Origin: Nocardioides oceani | GTDB taxonomy: Bacteria; Actinomycetota; Actinomycetes; Propionibacteriales; Nocardioidaceae | Direction of reading: 5' to 3' | DNA length: 64,000 bases | NCBI RefSeq assembly: GCF_030412965.1 | Contig: NZ_JAUHJQ010000001.1 | Location: 1 to 64,000 of the forward strand | Part shown: positions 53,207 to 62,393 of the stretch, piece by piece | Layout: every line of letters starts with the position of its first letter | Numbering within the stretch: the stretch's first letter is position 1 | Translations under genes and position numbers: made by a program | The notes under the pieces: generated by a model | What the model saw: the letters and a program-made list of their open reading frames with translations, nothing else | What the model was told of the DNA's origin: nothing | Databases searched by the model: none

Positions 53207-53710
53207 ATGACGCAGTCGACCGAGCAGAGCACCGTCTGGCTGACCCAGGACGCCTACGACAAGCTGCAGGCGGAGCTGGAGAACCTCAAGGGCCCCGTCC
53301 GCCAGGAGGTCATCGAGCGGATCGCCGCCGCCCGCGACGAGGGCGACCTCAAGGAGAACGGCGGCTACCACGCCGCCCGCGAGGAGCAGGGCCGCGTCGA
53401 GGGCCGGATCCGCCAGCTCGAGGACATGCTGCGCCGCGCCGAGATCGGCGAGACGCCGCCCGACGACGGCGTCGTCGAGCCCGGCATGATCGTGACCTAC
53501 AAGTTCGTGGGTGACGACGACGACGAGATCGAGACCTTCCTCCTCGGCGCCCGCGAGATCGAGCCCGAGGGGCTCACCGTCTACTCCCCGCAGTCGCCGC
53601 TCGGCGCCGCCATCAACGGCAAGAAGAAGGGCGACACCGTCGCCTACGAGGCGCCCAACGGCAAGACCCTCGAGGTGGTCATCGTCGACGCGAAGCCGTA
53701 CACCGGCTGA
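53207..53710 (+). CDS. greA: Transcription elongation factor GreA
   Basis: The 167-residue factor has the N-terminal coiled coil (AYDKLQAELENLKGPVRQEV, ARDEGDLKENGGYHAAREEQ with the acidic tip DEGDLKEN) and the C-terminal FKBP-like domain (FLLGAREIEPEGLTVYSPQS, KKKGDTVAYEAPNGKTLEVV). It rescues backtracked RNA polymerase by stimulating transcript cleavage. Neighbours metB, DUF4307 and mca match the mycobacterial order Rv1079-Rv1082. Confidence 0.97.
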   Translation: MTQSTEQSTVWLTQDAYDKLQAELENLKGPVRQEVIERIAAARDEGDLKENGGYHAAREEQGRVEGRIRQLEDMLRRAEIGETPPDDGVVEPGMIVTYKFVGDDDDEIETFLLGAREIEPEGLTVYSPQSPLGAAINGKKKGDTVAYEAPNGKTLEVVIVDAKPYTG

Positions 53711-53732
53711 CCGCTCCCCCTGTCGCACGCAC

Positions 53733-53757
53733 GCCCCCGGCCGCTCCGGCCGGGGGC
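53733..53757 (+). terminator. greA terminator hairpin
   Basis: GCCCCCGGCC and GGCCGGGGGC form a perfect 10-bp stem around GCTCC, 22 bp after the greA stop. Confidence 0.8.
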
Positions 53758-53809
53758 GTCGGCGTTCCCGGGGCACGGCGCGTGGGCCGGCGGGCTGGTC
53801 CGACCGGTA

Positions 53810-53909
53810 ACGCGCTGTCCGTGCAGCTACCGCGCCGACCCGTCGGCGCGGTGGACCGTCGAACGGCGCGGCAGTCGTCGACGGCGCGGCAGGTCACCGG
53901 ACAGCGCGT
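53810..53909. repeat. Large compound palindrome between greA and ilvA
   Basis: The outer arms ACGCGCTGTCCG (53810-53821) and CGGACAGCGCGT (53898-53909) enclose a perfect inner hairpin, ACCGCGCCGA / TCGGCGCGGT (53829-53852), and two direct copies of a GACGGCGCGGCAG-like segment. The right outer arm overlaps the ilvA stop codon. As with the other palindromes here, the flanking genes are convergent. Confidence 0.75.
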
Positions 53910-55129
53910 CACACGCTGCGCCGGGTGACGACCTGGTAGCCGCGCTCCTGGAGCCGGGCGCGCAGCTGCTCGGTCTGCGCGGCGCCGCGGGTCTCCAGCT
54001 GCAGGTGCACCTCGACCTCGTCGAGGTGCAGCGACGGGGAGATCCGCTCGTGGACGACCTCGAGCACGTTGGCGCCGGCGGCGCTGACCTCGGCGAGCAG
54101 CTGCGCCAGCCCGCCGGGGACGTCGGGGATGGTGAGGGTGAGGTTGACGTACCGCCCCGCGGCGGCCATGCCGTGGCGGATCACCTTGCCGAGCAGCAGC
54201 GGGTCGATGTTGCCGCCGGAGAGGACGGCCACCGCGGGCGTCGGGAAGCCGGTGGGGTCGTCGAGGAGAGCGGCCACGGCGGCCGCCCCGGCCGGCTCGA
54301 CCACCATCTTGGCGCGCTCGACGAGCGCGAGCAGCGCCCGCGACAGGGAGTCCTCGGAGACCGTGCGGATCTCGTCGACGTGGTCGCGGACGGCCGCGAA
54401 GGTGATCTCCCCCGGCAGTCCCACCGCGATCCCGTCGGCCATGGTGGTCATCGACTCCAGGGCGATCGGCCGGCCCTGCTCCAGCGAGGCGGGGTACGCC
54501 GCCGCGCCGGCCGCCTGCACGCCGACGACGCGCACGTCGGGACGCGCCGCCTTGACCGCGATCGCGATGCCCGCGAGCAGGCCTCCCCCGCCGGTGGGGA
54601 CCAGCACGGTCCGCACGTCCGGTGCCTGCTCGAGCACCTCGAGCCCGGCCGTGGCCTGGCCGACGACGATGTCGTGGTGGTCGAAGGGGTGGATGAGCAC
54701 GGCACCGGTCTCGGCCTCGAAGCGCCGCGCCGCGGCCAGGGAGTCCTCGAGGAACCGGCCCTCGAAGACCACCTCCGCGCCGTACCCCCGGGTGGCGCGC
54801 TCCTTGTTGATGGGCGCGCCCTCGGGCATGAACACCGTCGCCCGCGTGCCCAGCATCCGCGCGGCGAGCGCGACCCCCTGGGCGTGGTTGCCGGCGGAGG
54901 CCGCGACGACGCCGCGCGCCCGCTCCTCGTCGGTCAGCCGCGCGATGCGGACGTAGGCGCCACGGGCCTTGAACGAGCCGGTGCGCTGGAGGTTCTCGCA
55001 CTTGAGGTGCACGGGGCCGCCGGCGAGGTCGGAGAGCCAGCGCGACTCCTCCATCGGCGTGCGGACCGCGACCCCGTCGAGCAGGTCGCGCGCGGCCGCC
55101 ACGTCCTCGAGGGTCACCGGTGCGGTCAC
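53909..55129 (-). CDS. ilvA: Threonine ammonia-lyase (threonine dehydratase)
   Basis: The 406-residue PLP enzyme converts threonine to 2-oxobutanoate. The PLP lysine is in LQRTGSFKARGAYVRIAR; SAGNHAQGVALAARML, VPTGGGGLLAGIAIAVKAAR and VAVLSGGNIDPLLL follow. The C-terminal about 75 residues form one ACT-like regulatory domain (NLTLTIPDVPGGLAQLLAEV), as in the shorter, single-ACT class. The GTG start overlaps the upstream stop. With metB nearby, a role in isoleucine supply is plausible. Confidence 0.95.
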   Translation of the reverse strand: MTAPVTLEDVAAARDLLDGVAVRTPMEESRWLSDLAGGPVHLKCENLQRTGSFKARGAYVRIARLTDEERARGVVAASAGNHAQGVALAARMLGTRATVFMPEGAPINKERATRGYGAEVVFEGRFLEDSLAAARRFEAETGAVLIHPFDHHDIVVGQATAGLEVLEQAPDVRTVLVPTGGGGLLAGIAIAVKAARPDVRVVGVQAAGAAAYPASLEQGRPIALESMTTMADGIAVGLPGEITFAAVRDHVDEIRTVSEDSLSRALLALVERAKMVVEPAGAAAVAALLDDPTGFPTPAVAVLSGGNIDPLLLGKVIRHGMAAAGRYVNLTLTIPDVPGGLAQLLAEVSAAGANVLEVVHERISPSLHLDEVEVHLQLETRGAAQTEQLRARLQERGYQVVTRRSV

Positions 55130-56499
55130 AGCGGGCTCTCCGGGTCCTCCGGCGCCTCGACCTGCGCCCCGGTCTCCTCGTAGTCCTCCGCGAGCTCCTC
55201 GACGGGGTCGTCGCCGGGAGCGGTGTACGTCGCCAGGTGCTGGACCACCGCGTTGCCGGCCGCCGCGAGCGGCACCGCGACCAGCGCGCCTGCCACGCCG
55301 GCGACCACGACGCCGCCGGCGATCGCGACGATGACCGCCAGCGGGTGCACCGAGACCCAGCGGCCCAGCAGGAACGGCTGCAGCACGTGGCCCTCGACCT
55401 GTTGGACGACGATGACGCCGGCGAGCATCAGCAGCGCGGTGATGGGCCCCTGGTCGACGAGCGCCACGAGCACGGCCACCGAGCCGGCGACGGTCGCGCC
55501 GATCATCGGCACGAACGCGCCGAGGAACACCAGCACGCCGATGGCCAGCACGAACGGCACGCCGAGGACGGCTGCGACGATCGCGATGCCGATCGCGTCG
55601 ACCAGCGCGACGATCACGGTGGCCCGCACGAACTGGGTCAGCGAGACCCACGCGACGCGACCCGAGGTGTCGACGTGCTCGCGGGCGGCGCGCGGGGCGA
55701 TCCGGACCAGGAAGGCCCAGATCCGCTCGCCGTCGGCGAGGAAGAAGTACGTCGCGAACAGCACGATGAAGAAGCCGGCGAACAGGTGGGTCAGCGTCGA
55801 GCCGACCTCGGTGGCGCGGGAGACGACGCCACCGTCCTGCGTGCCCTCGCTGATCGCCCGCTGCGCGGCGTCGATGTAGTCGTTGATCTGGCTGTCGCTG
55901 GCGTTGAGCGGGCCGGTCTTGAGCCACGTCTTGATCTCGCCGAGGCCCTTGACGGTCTGGTCGGCCAGGTCCGTGGCGCCCGTCGCGACCTGCTGGCCGG
56001 CGAAGGTCAGCAGCAGGCCCAGCAGGCCGAGGCCGGCGACGACCACGGTGATCGAGGCGAGCCCGCGCGGCAGGCCCGCGCGGTCGAGCACGCCGACCAG
56101 CGGCGAGACGAGCGCGGCCACGAGAAGCGCGACCGCGAGCGGGATCGTGACGACCGAGAAGAACCCGATCAGCTGCAGCAGCACGTAGCCGGCGGCGCAG
56201 ATGACCAGCAGCCGCCACGCCCAGGCGGCGGCGAGGTCGACGCCCCACGGCACCTGCGCGCGGGAGAAGTTCGAGGGCCCGGTCGGGATCGGCGCCGGCG
56301 CCGGCCGCCGCTCCTCGCGCATCTGCGCCCACTGGTGGGCCAGGCGCTGCGCGAGGCCGTCGTCGTCGTCGGCCAGCCGCGGCAGCCGCAGCGGGAGGGG
56401 CAGCGGCAGCCGCCGCCGGGGCTCGTGGTCGTCGCCGCCCTGCGGGGCGCCGGGCCGGTCCGGGGGCGTCGCCGCGCCCCCGCCGGGCTGCTCGCTCAC
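55126..56499 (-). CDS. AI-2E-family transporter (PF01594)
   Basis: This 457-residue protein has a Pro/Arg-rich cytoplasmic N-terminus of about 80 residues, then about eight helices in the family pattern: paired helices FSVVTIPLAVALLVAALVSP, a large extracytoplasmic loop with NDYIDAAQRAISEG, then GIAIVAAVLGVPFVLAIGVL, FLGAFVPMIGATVAGSVAVL and HPLAVIVAIAGGVVVAGVAG. It is an exporter-like permease; the autoinducer name does not imply AI-2 transport here. The gene follows metB by nine bases and overlaps ilvA, so the three form one operon. Confidence 0.92.
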   Translation of the reverse strand: MSEQPGGGAATPPDRPGAPQGGDDHEPRRRLPLPLPLRLPRLADDDDGLAQRLAHQWAQMREERRPAPAPIPTGPSNFSRAQVPWGVDLAAAWAWRLLVICAAGYVLLQLIGFFSVVTIPLAVALLVAALVSPLVGVLDRAGLPRGLASITVVVAGLGLLGLLLTFAGQQVATGATDLADQTVKGLGEIKTWLKTGPLNASDSQINDYIDAAQRAISEGTQDGGVVSRATEVGSTLTHLFAGFFIVLFATYFFLADGERIWAFLVRIAPRAAREHVDTSGRVAWVSLTQFVRATVIVALVDAIGIAIVAAVLGVPFVLAIGVLVFLGAFVPMIGATVAGSVAVLVALVDQGPITALLMLAGVIVVQQVEGHVLQPFLLGRWVSVHPLAVIVAIAGGVVVAGVAGALVAVPLAAAGNAVVQHLATYTAPGDDPVEELAEDYEETGAQVEAPEDPESPL

Positions 56500-56508
56500 G
56501 CGCGTCGC

Positions 56509-57693
56509 CTAGGCGCGGGCGCCGAGCGCCCGGTCGAGGTCGGCGAGCAGGTCGTCGGCGGTCTCGATGCCGACGCTGAGCCGCACCAGGTCGGCCGGCA
56601 CCTCCAGGTCGGTGCCCGCGACGCTCGCGTGGGTCATCCGGCCGGGGTGCTCGATCAGCGACTCGACGCCGCCGAGCGACTCGCCGAGGGTGAAGACCTC
56701 GGCCCGCTCGCAGACGCCGAGCGCCTGCTGCTCGCCGCCGGCGACGCGGAACGACACCATCCCGCCGTACCGCTTCATCTGCCGGCTGGCCACCGCGTGG
56801 CCGGGGTGCTCCTCCAGGCCGGGGTAGATCACCTGCGTGACGTCGGGGTGGCCGGCGAGGAACTCCACGACCCGCTCGGCGTTGTCGCAGTGACGGTCCA
56901 TCCGGACGCCGAGCGTCTTCAGTCCGCGCAGCACCAGCCAGGAGTCGAACGGCCCGGCGACCGCGCCCATCGCGTTCTGGTGGAAGGCGACCCGCTCGGC
57001 GACCTCGAGGTCGCGGACCACGAGGGCGCCGCCGACGACGTCGGAGTGACCGCCGCAGTACTTCGTCGTGGAGTGCACGACGACGTCCGCGCCGAGGGTG
57101 AGCGGCTGCTGGAGGTACGGCGAGGCGAAGGTGTTGTCGACGACGAGCAGCGCCCCGGCGTCGTGGGCCACGCCCGCGAGCGCCTCGATGTCGCCGATGT
57201 TGAGCAGCGGGTTGGTGGGGGTCTCGACCCAGACCAGCTTCGTCTCGCCGGGACGGATCGCGGCGCGGACCGCGTCGACGTCGGAGACGGCCGCGGAGCT
57301 GTGCTCGAGCCCCCAGGCGCGCTCGACCTTGTCGAAGAGCCGGTAGGTGCCGCCGTACGCGTCGTCGGGCACGACCACGTGGTCGCCGGGTGCGCACAGC
57401 GCGCGGACCAGCGTGTCCTCGGCGGCGAGGCCGGAGGCGAAGGCGAAGCCCCGCTCGCCCTCCTCCAGCGCGGCGATGTTGCCCTCGAGCGCGGTGCGCG
57501 TGGGGTTGCCCGAGCGGCTGTACTCGTAGCCGCCGCGGAGCCCCCCGACGCCGTCCTGCTTGTAGGTGGAGGTGGCGTAGATCGGCGGGATGACCGCCCC
57601 CGTCGCCTCGTCCGGCTCGTAGCCCGCGTGGATCGCCCGCGTCTCGAACCCGCTCTTCTGACCGGCCTGCTCCCGGTGCTGCTGTTCGCTCAC
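56509..57693 (-). CDS. metB: Cystathionine gamma-synthase (or gamma-lyase)
   Basis: The 394-residue Cys/Met-metabolism PLP enzyme has RAIHAGYEPDEATGAVIPPI, YEYSRSGNPTRTALEGNIAA, FASGLAAEDTLVRALCAPGD, and the PLP lysine in DVVVHSTTKYCGGHSDVVGG; the C-terminus has LGESLGGVESLIEHPGRMTH. The position near greA matches mycobacterial metB (Rv1079). Synthase and lyase activities are hard to separate by sequence. Start GTG lies six bases after a TAACCT box. Confidence 0.94.
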   Translation of the reverse strand: MSEQQHREQAGQKSGFETRAIHAGYEPDEATGAVIPPIYATSTYKQDGVGGLRGGYEYSRSGNPTRTALEGNIAALEEGERGFAFASGLAAEDTLVRALCAPGDHVVVPDDAYGGTYRLFDKVERAWGLEHSSAAVSDVDAVRAAIRPGETKLVWVETPTNPLLNIGDIEALAGVAHDAGALLVVDNTFASPYLQQPLTLGADVVVHSTTKYCGGHSDVVGGALVVRDLEVAERVAFHQNAMGAVAGPFDSWLVLRGLKTLGVRMDRHCDNAERVVEFLAGHPDVTQVIYPGLEEHPGHAVASRQMKRYGGMVSFRVAGGEQQALGVCERAEVFTLGESLGGVESLIEHPGRMTHASVAGTDLEVPADLVRLSVGIETADDLLADLDRALGARA

Positions 57694-57699
57694 CCCGTG

Positions 57700-57705
57700 A
57701 GGTTA
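57700..57705 (-). promoter_or_regulatory. -10 box of the metB operon, TAACCT
   Basis: It lies 6 nt before the GTG. Confidence 0.5.
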
Positions 57706-57799
57706 CCCACGGACGGGGAGGCCACCGCGTCGGGGAACGTCCGGCCCGGCCGCGGTGTTGCACCGGGTGCCAGGATGGATCGACCCCAGGAGGAAGCCC

Positions 57800-58447
<648 letters not shown>

Positions 58448-58476
58448 CCCCGGTCCCTGGTCCACCGCCGCACCCC

Positions 58477-58806
58477 GTGTCCACCGACCGCACCGTCATC
58501 ACGCTCTGTGGCTCGCTGCGGTTCCGCGACGCCTTCGAGCGGCTGGCCGCGGACCTGACGCTCGCGGGGCACGAGGTGCTGGTGCCGACCCTCCTGCCCG
58601 CCGGCGCGGAGCCGGACGCGGAGGAGCGGGCGCGCCTGGGCGAGGCGCACCTGCGCAGGATCGAGTCGGCGGACGAGGTCCTCGTGGTGGACGTCGGCGG
58701 CTACGTCGGGGACAGCACTCGTCGCGAGGTCGAGCACGCGCGGTCGCGCGGGATCCGCGTGCGGTTCCTCGAGCCGCCCACGGAGGGGGACCTGGTCGAC
58801 GGCTGA
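58477..58806 (+). CDS. Small Rossmann-like protein, nucleoside 2-deoxyribosyltransferase-like
   Basis: The 109-residue protein has TVITLCGSLRFRDAFERLAA at the start, a central helix, and SADEVLVVDVGGYVGDSTRR, EVEHARSRGIRVRFLEPP. The layout (CGS-x-R/F at strand 1, DVGGYVGDSTRREVEHA later) is that of DUF4406/nucleoside-deoxyribosyltransferase-fold proteins. Whether it has glycosidase activity is not clear. It lies 29 bp after msrA and may be co-transcribed. Confidence 0.75.
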   Translation: MSTDRTVITLCGSLRFRDAFERLAADLTLAGHEVLVPTLLPAGAEPDAEERARLGEAHLRRIESADEVLVVDVGGYVGDSTRREVEHARSRGIRVRFLEPPTEGDLVDG

Positions 58807-58813
58807 CCGGCGC

Positions 58814-58819
58814 TACCCT
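58814..58819 (+). promoter_or_regulatory. -10 box of the GNAT gene, TACCCT
   Basis: It lies 7 nt before the ATG. Confidence 0.5.
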
Positions 58820-58826
58820 CGCGGCC

Positions 58827-59387
58827 ATGCCGACCGCCCTCGCGATCCCGCTGCCGGGCCGCGCCGACCACCCGGACGAGCCCGAGGCCCGGCTGGTCCT
58901 CCGGGAGCTGTGGACGGTGCCGGCGATGCACCGGCTGACCGTCGCCAACCTCGAGCGGCTGCGGCGGTGGGAGCACTGGGCGCACGCCGAGCAGACGCCG
59001 GCGGCGCAGCGCGCCTACACCCGCCAGCAGCTGCTGGACTGGGTCGAGGGCCGCGCGGTCCCGTTCGCGATCGAGCACGGCGGGGAGCTGGTCGGGTCGG
59101 TCGGCGCCCGGATCGACGGCTGGAACGGCACCGCGGAGATCGGGTGCTGGATCGACGCCGGCCACGAGGGGCGCGGGCTGGTGCTGCGGGCGATGCGGCG
59201 GATGGTGGAGCACCTCTTCGAGGACCACCACGTCGCCCGGGTCGAGGCCCGCACCTCCGCGCACAACCCCCGCACCCGCGTCCTCAACGAGCGGCTCGGC
59301 ATGGTCCACGAGGGCACCCTCCGCTCGGCCGCGCAGGTCGGCTCCGAGCGGCACGACGTGGCCGTGTGGAGCCTGCTGCGACCCTGA
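58827..59387 (+). CDS. GNAT-family N-acetyltransferase (RimJ/RimL type)
   Basis: The 186-residue protein has ARLVLRELWTVPAMHRLTVA, VPFAIEHGGELVGSVGARID, GTAEIGCWIDAGHEGRGLVL and RAMRRMVEHLF (the acetyl-CoA loop is GHEGRGL), then VARVEARTSAHNPRTRVLNE and RLGMVHEGTLR. This is the RimL/SpeG-like subgroup that acetylates N-termini or small amines. The substrate is unknown. Confidence 0.9.
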   Translation: MPTALAIPLPGRADHPDEPEARLVLRELWTVPAMHRLTVANLERLRRWEHWAHAEQTPAAQRAYTRQQLLDWVEGRAVPFAIEHGGELVGSVGARIDGWNGTAEIGCWIDAGHEGRGLVLRAMRRMVEHLFEDHHVARVEARTSAHNPRTRVLNERLGMVHEGTLRSAAQVGSERHDVAVWSLLRP

Positions 59388-59437
59388 CCACGCCGCGAGG
59401 ACCGTTCCCGGTGCGCGTGCCGGGGTACCGCGCCGAC

Positions 59438-59701
59438 ATGATCGGTTTCCTCGTCGCCGGCCTCGTCATCGGCGCCCTCGCCCGTCTGCTCAAGCCCGGC
59501 AAGCAGCACCTCTCCCTGCTGTGGACGCTCCTGCTCGGCCTCGCCGGGTCGGTGATCGGCGGGCTCGTCGCGAGCGCGCTCGGCACCGGCGACATCTGGG
59601 AGCTCAACGTGCTCGGCTTCGTGCTGGCGGTCGTCGCCGCGGTGCTGCTCATCGGCGTGGCCGAGGGCCTCAGCGGCGGGCGGAGCTCCGCGCGCCGCTG
59701 A
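59438..59701 (+). CDS. GlsB/YeaQ/YmgE-family small membrane protein
   Basis: The 87-residue protein has three helices: MIGFLVAGLVIGALARLLKP, LLWTLLLGLAGSVIGGLVAS and ELNVLGFVLAVVAAVLLIGV. It keeps the family pattern (start at Met-Ile-Gly-Phe, Leu-Lys-Pro-Gly after helix 1, Gly-x-x-x-Gly in helix 2). Such transglycosylase-associated proteins are often stress-induced; the mechanism is unknown. Confidence 0.92.
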   Translation: MIGFLVAGLVIGALARLLKPGKQHLSLLWTLLLGLAGSVIGGLVASALGTGDIWELNVLGFVLAVVAAVLLIGVAEGLSGGRSSARR

Positions 59702-59785
59702 CGGCACGGCAGGACCCGGCGGCGCGGGGACGGTGCGCCGGACGGCGTACGGCGCCCGTGCCCACCCCGGCGGCATGATGGAGGC

Positions 59786-61117
59786 ATGAGCGAGCTCCCT
59801 CGCAAGGCGGTCGCGCGCACCGCCCGGCTGGCGGCCCTGCCGCTGGGCTTCGCCGGGCGCAACGCGATCGGCCTGGGCAAGCGTCTCGGCGGTCGGCCTG
59901 CGGAGACGGTGATGACCGAGATCCAGCAGCGCACCGCCGAGCAGCTCTTCCGCACCCTCGGCGAGCTCAAGGGCGGGGCGATGAAGTTCGGCCAGGCGCT
60001 CTCGGTGCTCGAGGCGGCGCTGCCCGACGAGCTCGCCGGTCCCTACCGCGAGCAGCTGACGCTGCTGCAGGACTCCGCTCCCCCGATGCCGACCTCGACG
60101 GTCCGCGAGGCGCTCGCCCGCGACCTCGGCCCGGACTGGCGCGAGCAGCTGGTCTGGCTCGACGGCGGCCCGACCGCGGCCGCGTCGATCGGCCAGGTCC
60201 ATCGCGGCCGGTGGCACGACGGCCGCGACGTGGCGGTCAAGGTGCAGTACCCCGGGGCCGGCGAGGCGCTCCGCTCCGACCTGCGCCAGCTGGCCCGCCT
60301 CGCGCGCACGGTCGGGTCGCTGGTGCCCGGCGTCGACATCAAGCCGCTGGTCGCCGAGCTGCAGGCTCGTGCGGTCGACGAGCTGGACTACCGGCTCGAG
60401 GCCGAGGCGCAGGAGGTGTACGCCGCGGCGTTCGCCGGCGACCCCGACATCGTCGTCCCGGGGGTGGTCGCGGTCGGCGAGACCGTCCTCGTCACCGAGT
60501 GGCTCGACAGCGAGTCGTCCCTGGCGGCCGTGATCGCCGACGGCTCGCAGGAGGACCGCGACCGCTTCGGCGAGCTGTTCGCCCGCTTCCTCTTCGCCGG
60601 TCCCGAGCGCACCGGCATGCTCCACGCCGACCCCCACCCGGGGAACTTCCGGGTCGTGCGCGACCCCGACGGCGGGCCGGCCCGGATGGGCGTGCTCGAC
60701 TACGGCGCCGTCGCCCGGCTCGAGACCCGCGGGCTGCCGGAGGCGATGGGTCGGCTGATCCGGCTCGCCGCGGCCGGGGACACCTCCGGCCTGGTCGACG
60801 GCCTGCGCGCCGAGGGCTTCCTGCGCCCGGGCATCACGGTCGACCCCGACCTGGTGCTGGAGTACCTCGCACCGTTCGTCGAGCCGACCCAGGTCGAGCG
60901 GTTCCGGTTCTCGCGCGAGTGGATGCGCGAGCAGTTCCAGCGGATCAACGACCCGCGCTCCCCGACGTACACCTTGGCGATGAAGCTCAACCTCCCGCCG
61001 TCGTACCTCCTCATCCACCGCACCTGGCTCGGCGGCGTCGGCGTGCTCAGCCAGCTCGAGGCCGAGGCGCCGTTCCGGGCGATCCTCGAGGAGCACCTGC
61101 CCGGCTTCGCCGGCTGA
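59786..61117 (+). CDS. ABC1/AarF/UbiB-family atypical kinase
   Basis: The 443-residue protein has the family-specific N-terminal KxGQ-like region (RTLGELKGGAMKFGQALSVL), the Ala-rich loop GGPTAAASIGQVHRGRWHDG, VAVKVQYPGAGEALRSDLR with the lysine, VDELDYRLEAEAQEVYAAAF, the catalytic loop GMLHADPHPGNFRVVRDPD and GVLDYGAVARLE as metal site. Members support quinone or lipid metabolism as ATPases. No C-terminal membrane helix is seen. The ATG follows GGAGG closely. Confidence 0.95.
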   Translation: MSELPRKAVARTARLAALPLGFAGRNAIGLGKRLGGRPAETVMTEIQQRTAEQLFRTLGELKGGAMKFGQALSVLEAALPDELAGPYREQLTLLQDSAPPMPTSTVREALARDLGPDWREQLVWLDGGPTAAASIGQVHRGRWHDGRDVAVKVQYPGAGEALRSDLRQLARLARTVGSLVPGVDIKPLVAELQARAVDELDYRLEAEAQEVYAAAFAGDPDIVVPGVVAVGETVLVTEWLDSESSLAAVIADGSQEDRDRFGELFARFLFAGPERTGMLHADPHPGNFRVVRDPDGGPARMGVLDYGAVARLETRGLPEAMGRLIRLAAAGDTSGLVDGLRAEGFLRPGITVDPDLVLEYLAPFVEPTQVERFRFSREWMREQFQRINDPRSPTYTLAMKLNLPPSYLLIHRTWLGGVGVLSQLEAEAPFRAILEEHLPGFAG

Positions 61118-61143
61118 CCGGAGCGGTCGGTCAGACCTCCCGG

Positions 61144-61650
61144 TCAGGCGTTGGTGAGCCCGTCGATCGACTCGCGGATGAGGTCGGCGTGGCCGCAGTG
61201 CCGGGCGTACTCCTCGACCAGGTGCAGCAGGATCCAGCGCAGGCTGGCCCGCTCGCCGGTCCGCGCGTTGGCTCGGGCGGACAGGTCGTCGAGGCCGGCG
61301 GCCGCGATCACCTCGTCGGCGCGGGCGACCTCGCGCTCGAAGAGCTCCCACAGCTGCTCGGGGGTGTCGTCGCGGGCGCTGTGCCAGTCCCAGTCGACGT
61401 CCGCCCGCCAGTCCACGGAGTCCCACGGCTCGCCCTGCTCGCGGCCGAGCAGCACGCCGGTGGTCCACCAGCTCTCGACGTAGGCGAGGTGCTTGAGCAT
61501 CCCGCCGAGCGTCATGTCCGACGGCGGCAGCGGGGTGTCGAGCTGCTCGGCGGTCAGCCCGGAGCACACGCGGCGCAGGACGGACCGCTGCTCGTCGAGG
61601 AACTGCAGCAGCAGCGTGCGCTCGTCGCCGGACTGCGTGCCGCTGCTCAC
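61144..61650 (-). CDS. DinB-family (DUF664) protein
   Basis: The 168-residue four-helix protein has TLLLQFLDEQRSVLRRVCSG, SDMTLGGMLKHLAYVESWWT with the first metal histidine, and ASLRWILLHLVEEYARHCGH, ADLIRESIDG with the two further histidines. DinB/YfiT proteins are often thiol (mycothiol) S-transferases; a mycothiol link is plausible in this organism but not shown. GTG start overlaps the upstream VOC stop. Confidence 0.92.
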   Translation of the reverse strand: MSSGTQSGDERTLLLQFLDEQRSVLRRVCSGLTAEQLDTPLPPSDMTLGGMLKHLAYVESWWTTGVLLGREQGEPWDSVDWRADVDWDWHSARDDTPEQLWELFEREVARADEVIAAAGLDDLSARANARTGERASLRWILLHLVEEYARHCGHADLIRESIDGLTNA

Positions 61651-62380
61651 GCGACCGGCCCCTGGTCGGGCACGCGGTCGGTGATGCAGTACGTCGGGCC
61701 GGCCGGCGGCTCGAGCACGGTCCACTCGTCGAAGACACCCGCGACGCGGGCGCCGAGCGCCTCGTGGCGGGCGGTCTCGGCGGCGCGGTCGCTGGTGGCG
61801 AGGTCGAGGTGCGCGGTGACCAGCTCCTGGTCGTCGTCGAGCCGCTGGACCAGCAGGTTCAGCGGGCTCTGCGCGGGCCGGGAGAGCCGGGAGAACTCCG
61901 AGCCCGACCCCTGCACCTCCCAGCCGGTCACCGCCGACCAGAACGCCAGCTCTCGTTCGTGCAGCCGCGGCGGCACGTCGAGGCACACCTGGTCGACGAT
62001 CGAGGTGTGCCCGCCCCAGTCGACCGGGGCCGGGCGGACCACGGCGCGGTGGGTGACGAGGCAGAAGGGGAAGCCCCCGGGCGAGTCGAGGACGGCGTAC
62101 TCCCCGTCGCGGACGAGCGTCGCGCCCTCGGCGACCGCCCGCTCGACGGTCGGGCCGACCTCGGCGACGTGCAGGTCGAGGTGGAGCCGCGAGGGGCCCT
62201 CGCCCAGCCGCTGCACGGCCAGGTGGACGTCGCCGTCGGCCGGGAGCAGGGAGGAGAACTCCCCGCCCTCCCCGCGGGAGGTCGAGAGGCCGTAGCCGGT
62301 CACGGCGGTCCAGTGGGCGACTGCCGGCTCGAGGTCGCCGGGGCCAGGTCGAGGAACGCGGTCGTCCAGAACGGGTGCAC
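61647..62380 (-). pseudogene. VOC-family (glyoxalase-like) protein with a frameshift near 62340
   Basis: The expected start is GTG 62380 (VHPFWTTAFLDLAP), with TAGGGT seven bases before it. The frame then runs into a stop at 62300, while the rest of the protein (EPAVAHWTAVTGYGLSTSRG onward) is in another frame. Adding one C to the CCCC run at 62340-62343 restores APGDLEPAVAHWTAV. The remainder is two VOC modules, with LHLDLHVAEVGPTVERAVAE, VDWGGHTSIVDQVCLDVPPR, FWSAVTGWEVQ and AHLDLATSDRAAET. Either the gene is frameshifted or the homopolymer was misread. A shortened product from GTG 62303 is possible. Confidence 0.8.
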
Positions 62381-62387
62381 ACGCGGC

Positions 62388-62393
62388 ACCCTA
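62388..62393 (-). promoter_or_regulatory. -10 box of the VOC gene, TAGGGT
   Basis: It lies 7 nt before GTG 62380 and supports the longer, frameshifted gene model. Confidence 0.45.
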
